DNA from: Loktanella sp. M215
GTDB lineage: Bacteria; Pseudomonadota; Alphaproteobacteria; Rhodobacterales; Rhodobacteraceae
Direction: 5' to 3'
Length of the DNA stretch: 21,272 nucleotides
Assembly (NCBI RefSeq): GCF_021735925.1
Contig: NZ_WMEA01000011.1
Coordinates: 1-21,272, forward strand
The notes below the pieces were generated by a model, which did no database searches, was not told the DNA's origin, and worked only from the letters and a program-made list of their open reading frames with translations. The translations under genes and the position numbers were made by a program. Numbering within the stretch: the stretch's first letter is position 1; each line of letters opens with the position of its first letter. Shown in pieces: positions 16,708-21,272 of this stretch.

Positions 16708-17622
16708 ATGATGGACTTTCAACCACATGAGCCCTGTCCCTGCGGCAGCGGTGATCTTCACAACGACTGTCATGGTCCCATCCTCTCCGCACCGCCGCAC
16801 AAGCAGCTTCAGGTTGCTCAAGCGCGTTACGCTAGTGGGTGGAACCAAAATGCGGAACGATATAAGGCCCAAGGCCTCTATCATCAGCTAGCGCTCAATC
16901 TTGTCTCGGTTGGAAATATCAAAAAAGTTTTTGATATAGGTTGCGGTCTCGGGCATGGGATTGAAGCTATAAAATCCGAACTACCACCTTTACAAAGCTC
17001 GATCGTTGGCGTTGATGAGAACCCCGATTGTATTTCGGGAGCAGTAAAGCTACTCGGCTTAGAGTTAATCCCAATGGCACATCAGCGCCTCAAATCTAAA
17101 CGGCAATTGAGCGGCCAATTTAGTATAGAAGTCCGAAAAGGACGTATACCCGCTCCAAGCGAAATCTCTGTTATTAACGCAGACATGTTACTTCGTGATC
17201 CGCAGTTCGAAATCTGGCTTGAAGAGCAAAGTCCGTTTGATGCAGTAACGATGTGGTTCATGGGTGTACACAAGGCCCGAAGCATGACCAAAATCTACAA
17301 TGAGATTGGTATTCACTCTGATCGTGAAAACCGCGAAGCACTCGAAAGAAGACAGCTCGAACTCGCATCACGGCTGCTTCATACTGGTGGGGTGTTGCAA
17401 CTGGTTAACCGAGTGGTTTCGAACGATATTGACAGTTATCGCGATACTCTGGTGCAGGAAGCGAAGACCAAGCTTACAGGAAGCGGCCTCAAGTTCTCCA
17501 GTCTCTCTACGTTTCAGTATGAAGAGCCTAATAACACAGGATCTATAAGAGTTTCGACGCCCGGCCTTGATGTAATGGGTATACCAACATTCGCAACTTC
17601 CATCCTAGCACTAAAAGCATAG
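16708..17622 (+). CDS. SEC-C zinc-motif protein fused to a SAM-dependent methyltransferase
   Basis: Intact, about 304 aa from ATG 16708. ATG 16711 is equally possible, and TTG 16690 would add six residues. Residues 3-25 hold a SEC-C motif (CPCGSGDLHNDCHG), a zinc-binding module found on SecA and many unrelated proteins. A Rossmann methyltransferase follows, with motif I VFDIGCGLGHGIEAI near residue 75, VDENPDCISGAVKLLG (acidic motif II), SVINADMLL and FDAVTMWFMGV (post-I/motif IV region), and LASRLLHTGGVLQLVNRVVS. The substrate is unknown. It is one of the few long genes here without any frameshift. Its lower GC and position next to a DNA methyltransferase cassette fit a defence-island cargo gene. 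Confidence 0.75.
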   Translation: MMDFQPHEPCPCGSGDLHNDCHGPILSAPPHKQLQVAQARYASGWNQNAERYKAQGLYHQLALNLVSVGNIKKVFDIGCGLGHGIEAIKSELPPLQSSIVGVDENPDCISGAVKLLGLELIPMAHQRLKSKRQLSGQFSIEVRKGRIPAPSEISVINADMLLRDPQFEIWLEEQSPFDAVTMWFMGVHKARSMTKIYNEIGIHSDRENREALERRQLELASRLLHTGGVLQLVNRVVSNDIDSYRDTLVQEAKTKLTGSGLKFSSLSTFQYEEPNNTGSIRVSTPGLDVMGIPTFATSILALKA

Positions 17623-17948
17623 GTAACTTCAGCGTCAAGTACTTATCAAGGATCCCCGCCCTACGATCGTTCACAAAACCTAGACACCTTGGCCTCATCA
17701 AACCATGCTACCGACCAACATACTCATACGGCGTACGTTTCATCCGGTTTCGAAAGCCACAACGGCATTGGCCAGCTCGAAAAACCTTTTCGAAGACGCA
17801 CATAAGCTGCTCGCATAGCCAAACATACCTTGGCACCTTAACTATCACCAAAGCTGGTCTCAGATCTCCTTCAGGTTTGATACAGGAATGAACCATACGA
17901 CAGCAAGGAGTCTTGCTCAGTACATCCAGATCGGGACCCGACATACAA
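17623..17948. other. Intergenic stretch before the second methyltransferase
   Basis: No gene supported. A minus-strand frame (17708-17944) ends in RMKRTPYEYVGR, faintly like a transposase C-terminus, but no other transposase block is seen. It may contain the promoter of the downstream operon; no strong -35/-10 pair was found. Confidence 0.35.
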
Positions 17949-19152
17949 GTGCCAGTAAAAATTAAATATGCCAGCTTATACAGCGGTTGTGGCGGTTTAG
18001 ATTTAGGCTTCGAACGAGCCGGATTTCAACAGCATTGCTCATTTGATCACGACGTAAATGCATTGGAAACACTTCAGAGAAACACAGGCGCAACTGTGAG
18101 GTTAGCTGACCTAAGCAAGCCAGACGCCGACGTAATTCAAAAAGGTATCTGAATCTGACATATTAATAGCTGGTCCACCTTGTCAGGGTTTTTTCTACCG
18201 CCGGAAAAAATGATCCAACAGATGAAAGAAACAAGCATCTGCTAAACGTCGCAGAAATCGCATGTCTTGCCAAACCAAAAGTTGGTATTGATTGAAAACG
18301 TTAAGGGCCTACTTAGCCCCACTAATAAATATCATTATGAAGAAACCGTCTCGAAGCTGGAAAGTTCAGATTACAAGGTAACGTCCAAGTCCTATCTCGT
18401 CTCTGATTTTGGAATAGCTCAATCTCGGACCAGAGTCCTGATAACCGCCGTTTTAGACGAGAAGCCACTGAACCTAAACCTAAAAGCATAAAAAGTCCCA
18501 AGAGGCTAAGTGACATTCTTAGAGGGTCTGAAGATATTATAAATGGTCAAATTTATCCCCTTTCAGAAGAGGGTAATGACTATAAGATTTCGCGGCGAAT
18601 TTCTCAAGGTCAAAAAATTATCAAACGTTAGGTGTGGTATATCTTCAATTCACACATGGAATATACCAGAAGTATTCGGGCAAGTTAATGATACGGAGAT
18701 ATCAATACTAGAGATCATTTCCAGACTACGGCGGCAAAACCGCCGGCGGAGCAACGGCGATGCCGATCCAGTAGAGCCTTATTATATTGATAAGTCATAT
18801 GGATCAGATACTAGCGAGATCTTAAATAGTCTTATTAAAAAGGATATGCTAAGCGTGTCGAAGATTATATCGATATAACGCACACTTTTAATGGAAAATA
18901 TAGACGCCCACATTGGAATGATGTATCGCCAACAGTTGACACGAGATTTGGGCAACCACGGTATTTCTTACATCCTGATCAACACCGAGGTTTTACTGTG
19001 CGTGAAGCAGCACGCATACAAAGTTTTCCTGATAGTTATAAATTCTTTCGGCTCAGATCAAGTAAACTTCAGAATGATCGGAAATGCCGTACCACCAAGT
19101 TTTTCCATACAAATTGCTGAATATATACGTGATGAATGGTTTAAAAAGATGA
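17949..19152 (+). pseudogene. Second DNA cytosine-C5 methyltransferase, heavily frameshifted
   Basis: Motif I YASLYSGCGGLDLGFERAGF lies near 17970-18030. After slips at about 18145 (GG) and 18190 (T run), ESDILIAGPPCQGFSTAGKN carries motif IV with the catalytic Cys. After a slip near 18283, VVLIENVKGLLSP (motif VI) and DFGIAQSRTRVLITA (motif VIII) follow. Further slips near 18475, 18613, 18841 and 19048 connect RLSDILRGSEDIINGQIYPL, WNDVSPTVDTRFGQPRYF, HRGFTVREAARIQSFPDSY and motif X FRMIGNAVPPSFSIQIAEYI. With a slip in AAAAA at 19143-19147 it ends in a TGA overlapping the next ATG. Corrected length is about 399 aa. GTG 17949 is taken as the start; TTG 17913 is possible. Target sequence unknown. 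AT-rich, unlike the first methyltransferase. Confidence 0.85.
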
Positions 19153-20186
19153 CACCTATTGAACTACAACGGAAACTACAGATTTGGTGCCAAGAAGACT
19201 ACGACGGATCCATTGGCATAAGTGATATTAAGAAGGACATAGAGTTTTTTGTCACGAGAGCTCTATAATGAATATGACGTCACAAAACATGGTGGTCATG
19301 GAGATTTTATCTTCCGGTTGGCGCGATGGATTGGATCTGCAGAAACTGATGACGACCAGAAATCTTTATTTGTACTATTGCGTCACCTAATTTTCTTTGG
19401 CGACAATGAACTTGATGCAGCTTACCGAACAGCATTCAGCCGTCACGTAGTATCTTGGTTGATGAACGATCAAAAATTAAATGTATTCTCTACAACGGCA
19501 GATGCAGATTTAAAAATCAATATTAAATAGGACTTTGCTCACTGAGATTACTGACAGTTTTGGGCTACGTAGCTTTTTGGGAAAAAATAATCTACACGGA
19601 AGGCCACGATATACATGGTATGCTCATCGTAAATCATGGCAGCGACAGCAATTTATAGATACCGAAATTGTCCGGAATCTTGGTGAAAAACATAAGCCAC
19701 ATAGTTTTATTTGAAGATTTCGTTGGCAGCGGTTCGCAAGTTGAGCCCTTTCTAAAGCTTGCGTGTAATGTCGATCGGAATATAAAAGTTTTGTTCTGTC
19801 CTATGTATATCCTGCTCGCGGGTGCCCAGTTAGCACTAAGGTTACAGAGACAATATAGAAACTTTAGTTTTAGTCCTGTCCTTGAAATACCTCAAAAAAT
19901 GTTTCATAACTAAAAATGCAATAGATGGCGAACACCCGGATTTTCCAACAATTAGGAAAACTGCAAACGTCGTCCATCCAAAGGTAGTTATCCCCGGATC
20001 TCCTCAAGATTTTGGGCCATTTGGTTTTGACGGGCGTCAATCAGCAAGGAGCTACTGGTGGCTTCATTGTTACATCGACAAATTGCCCGGATAATACTAT
20101 ACCTCTTATCCATCGCAGGCGAGCGGGATACTGGGAACCACTTTTTTTGAGAACATCAAGGGAAGCTTTTAGAGGTGACGCCATGA
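19149..20186 (+). pseudogene. Phosphoribosyltransferase-like protein (PRTase of conflict-system type), frameshifted
   Basis: ATG 19149 overlaps the inferred methyltransferase stop. The N-terminus is MTPIELQRKLQIWCQEDYDG. After a slip in six Ts (19245-19250) come ELYNEYDVTKHGGHGDFIFR and FVLLRHLIFFGDNELDAAYR. After a break near 19530, LLTEITDSFGLRSFLGKNNL and PRYTWYAHRKSWQRQQFIDT follow. IVLFEDFVGSGSQVEPFLKL at about 19701-19760 looks like a PRPP-binding loop of a phosphoribosyltransferase fold (hydrophobic strand, acidic pair, GSGSQ). Later NCPDNTIPLIHRRRAGYWEP LFLRT is in yet another frame. The family resembles the PRTase domains described by Burroughs and Aravind in predicted immune systems; that match is from memory. 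The stop probably overlaps the next ATG at 20183. Confidence 0.6.
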
Positions 20187-21272
20187 CTAATCCCTTTCAA
20201 CAATCTATATCATACCGAATCAAATACCAGCTGATAGGTTTGTAGAGATCTTTAGTCCCGTTTTACTTCCGTGAAAGTAAAAACGCATGAGCTGTTCCAA
20301 CCTCGGTAGTGTAGTATTAACTGGCCTGCAAGGTTCCGAAAATCAGCCTTACTGAATTTATTAAAACCAGAAGTTTTGATTGCTTATAAAAATAGTTCTG
20401 AACCTTGGCCATTACCAGTTCATTGCTCGAAGTTTTTATCTGCAAGTATCAAGTTCTTCGGTCAAGTGGTGCTTTTAGAACAACCATTCGGCCATATAGT
20501 GGAACTGTAATATCTGGAAGAAGTAGATAGCAACAAGAATATATTAGGTTTATTCTTTGGAGACTATCTAAATTACTGGATAGTCGACGATCTTTTGATA
20601 AAATATTGAGCTTCTCTGGTCCGATCGCGGCGCTAAGTTAGCCGATTTTATCGGCGCCGAAAATTTCGGAAAACGAAGCTTAATAATTTCGCCTCGAAAG
20701 AGAAACAAAAAAGGATTCAAAAGTGCTGGTTCGGTGTTCTTTGATAATGTCGATACATTTCATGCACTGAGGGAAGGTAAATCTCTAATAGAATTCTTCA
20801 GTACGAAAGTTTTCTTAAATTATAATCTCTCCTGACTTTCCGTAAAAGCCTTAATTTTACAAAGATCGAAGCCCGGTGATCCAATTGGAAGCATTGCAGA
20901 TGCTTTAAAGTCCAGTGGAACTCATACCGATCGATTCTCTACTAATTTTTATCACCATAGATCAATTTGAAGATTTGATGGATTTGGAGCGGGATAATGG
21001 CGAATTAGAACTCCGATTTTTCGCAGCGTGATAATGAGAAGTTCTGCTGGGAAATCGCGATAAAAGAGTATCATATAGAGTTTGAGCAGGACCGTATTCA
21101 ATGCTGAAGGGCCTTCAGGGATTTGGTGAAACAACTCCTTTTACTGAAGAGGGAGGGAATATGAGCTTGTTGATATCATCAAGATTTTGCGAGGCGGCGA
21201 GAATCGAAGAACGTTGTTTCAAGACTTATGTGAGGAGACGTATTTGATAGACGGCTGAGATCTGCCGAGTTC
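20183..21272 (+). pseudogene. ORC/CDC6-like AAA+ P-loop ATPase, 3' partial, heavily frameshifted
   Basis: ATG 20183 with GAGGTG upstream opens MTNPFQQSISYRIKYQ. In the next frame ADRFVEIFSPVLLP continues. Near 20310-20370, with one missing G in ggttccgaaaatc, the frames give VVLTGLQGSGKSALLNLLKP EVLIAY, a clear Walker A. LGLFFGDYLNYWIVDDLL (about 20545-20600) and SLIISPRKRNKKGFKS follow. IFITIDQFEDLMDLERDNGE at about 20945-21005 is Walker B (hhhhDQxE). The end shows RVSYR, PYSMLKGLQGFGETTPF and, in another frame, LVDIIKILRGGENRRTLFQD. A frame reading FDRRLRSAEF reaches the window edge, so the gene probably continues. It resembles the ORC-CDC6 family AAA ATPases of predicted conflict systems. 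At least eight indels are needed. Confidence 0.6.

Noticed and set aside
17708..17944. Minus-strand frame ending RMKRTPYEYVGR, possible transposase remnant
   Set aside because: Only the final few residues faintly resemble a transposase C-terminus; no catalytic blocks or terminal inverted repeats were found.

Overview
The window looks like part of a conjugative or mobilisable plasmid (or plasmid-like accessory replicon) from an alphaproteobacterium, most likely an acetic acid bacterium (Acetobacteraceae). The evidence is a RepA-type (RPA family) initiator with iterons, a TraG/VirD4 coupling protein, a small ParA partition locus, a parDE-like toxin-antitoxin pair, and a protein with the GIGHNxPPE motif that I associate with alphaproteobacterial accessory proteins. 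The genus is an inference. Base composition is mosaic by eye: GC-rich at 1-2340, 5540-8540 and 11285-11930, intermediate at 13.8-16 kb, and AT-rich at 9.7-11.3, 12.3-13.2 and 17.9-21.3 kb. This suggests stepwise acquisition.

Layout. 1-2343: transfer genes (traG, then a coiled-coil membrane protein). 2344-3675: replication origin (DnaA box, five iterons) and repA. 3667-4735: a type Ib partition locus on the minus strand (parA plus a small DNA-binding partner), with 17-bp repeats at both ends. 4757-5382: parDE-like toxin-antitoxin module. 5488-8539: a type II restriction-modification operon (HTH-Dcm-type C5 methyltransferase, Vsr mismatch endonuclease, MvaI/BcnI-family endonuclease). 8698-9665: a sigma70-type promoter, a small membrane protein and a twin winged-helix protein with ATGA overlap. 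9737-11271: caspase-like protease. 11285-11928 (minus): small tyrosine recombinase. 12336-13224: two unknown genes and a terminator. 13743-15998: a ribbon-helix-helix (RHH) gene with its own promoter/operator, a conserved partner, and the GIGHNQPPE protein. 16708-17622: SEC-C zinc motif fused to a methyltransferase. 17949-21272: a second C5 DNA methyltransferase, a phosphoribosyltransferase-like protein and an ORC/CDC6-like P-loop ATPase that runs off the window. The last three look like one overlapping operon and are the best candidate for a little-described defence system.

Almost every gene longer than a few hundred bases carries single-base indels, often in homopolymers, while protein motifs stay conserved on both sides in alternating frames. 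This looks more like consensus sequencing error than decay, but the sequence alone cannot settle it. Convention used here: genes with one inferred slip are typed CDS; genes with two or more are typed pseudogene. Corrected lengths assume the slips described.

Together the window reads as a plasmid backbone (transfer, replication, partition, addiction) carrying a defence island: a complete R-M-Vsr system, a caspase-like effector, a SEC-C methyltransferase and the methyltransferase/PRTase/ATPase cassette, next to a recombinase.
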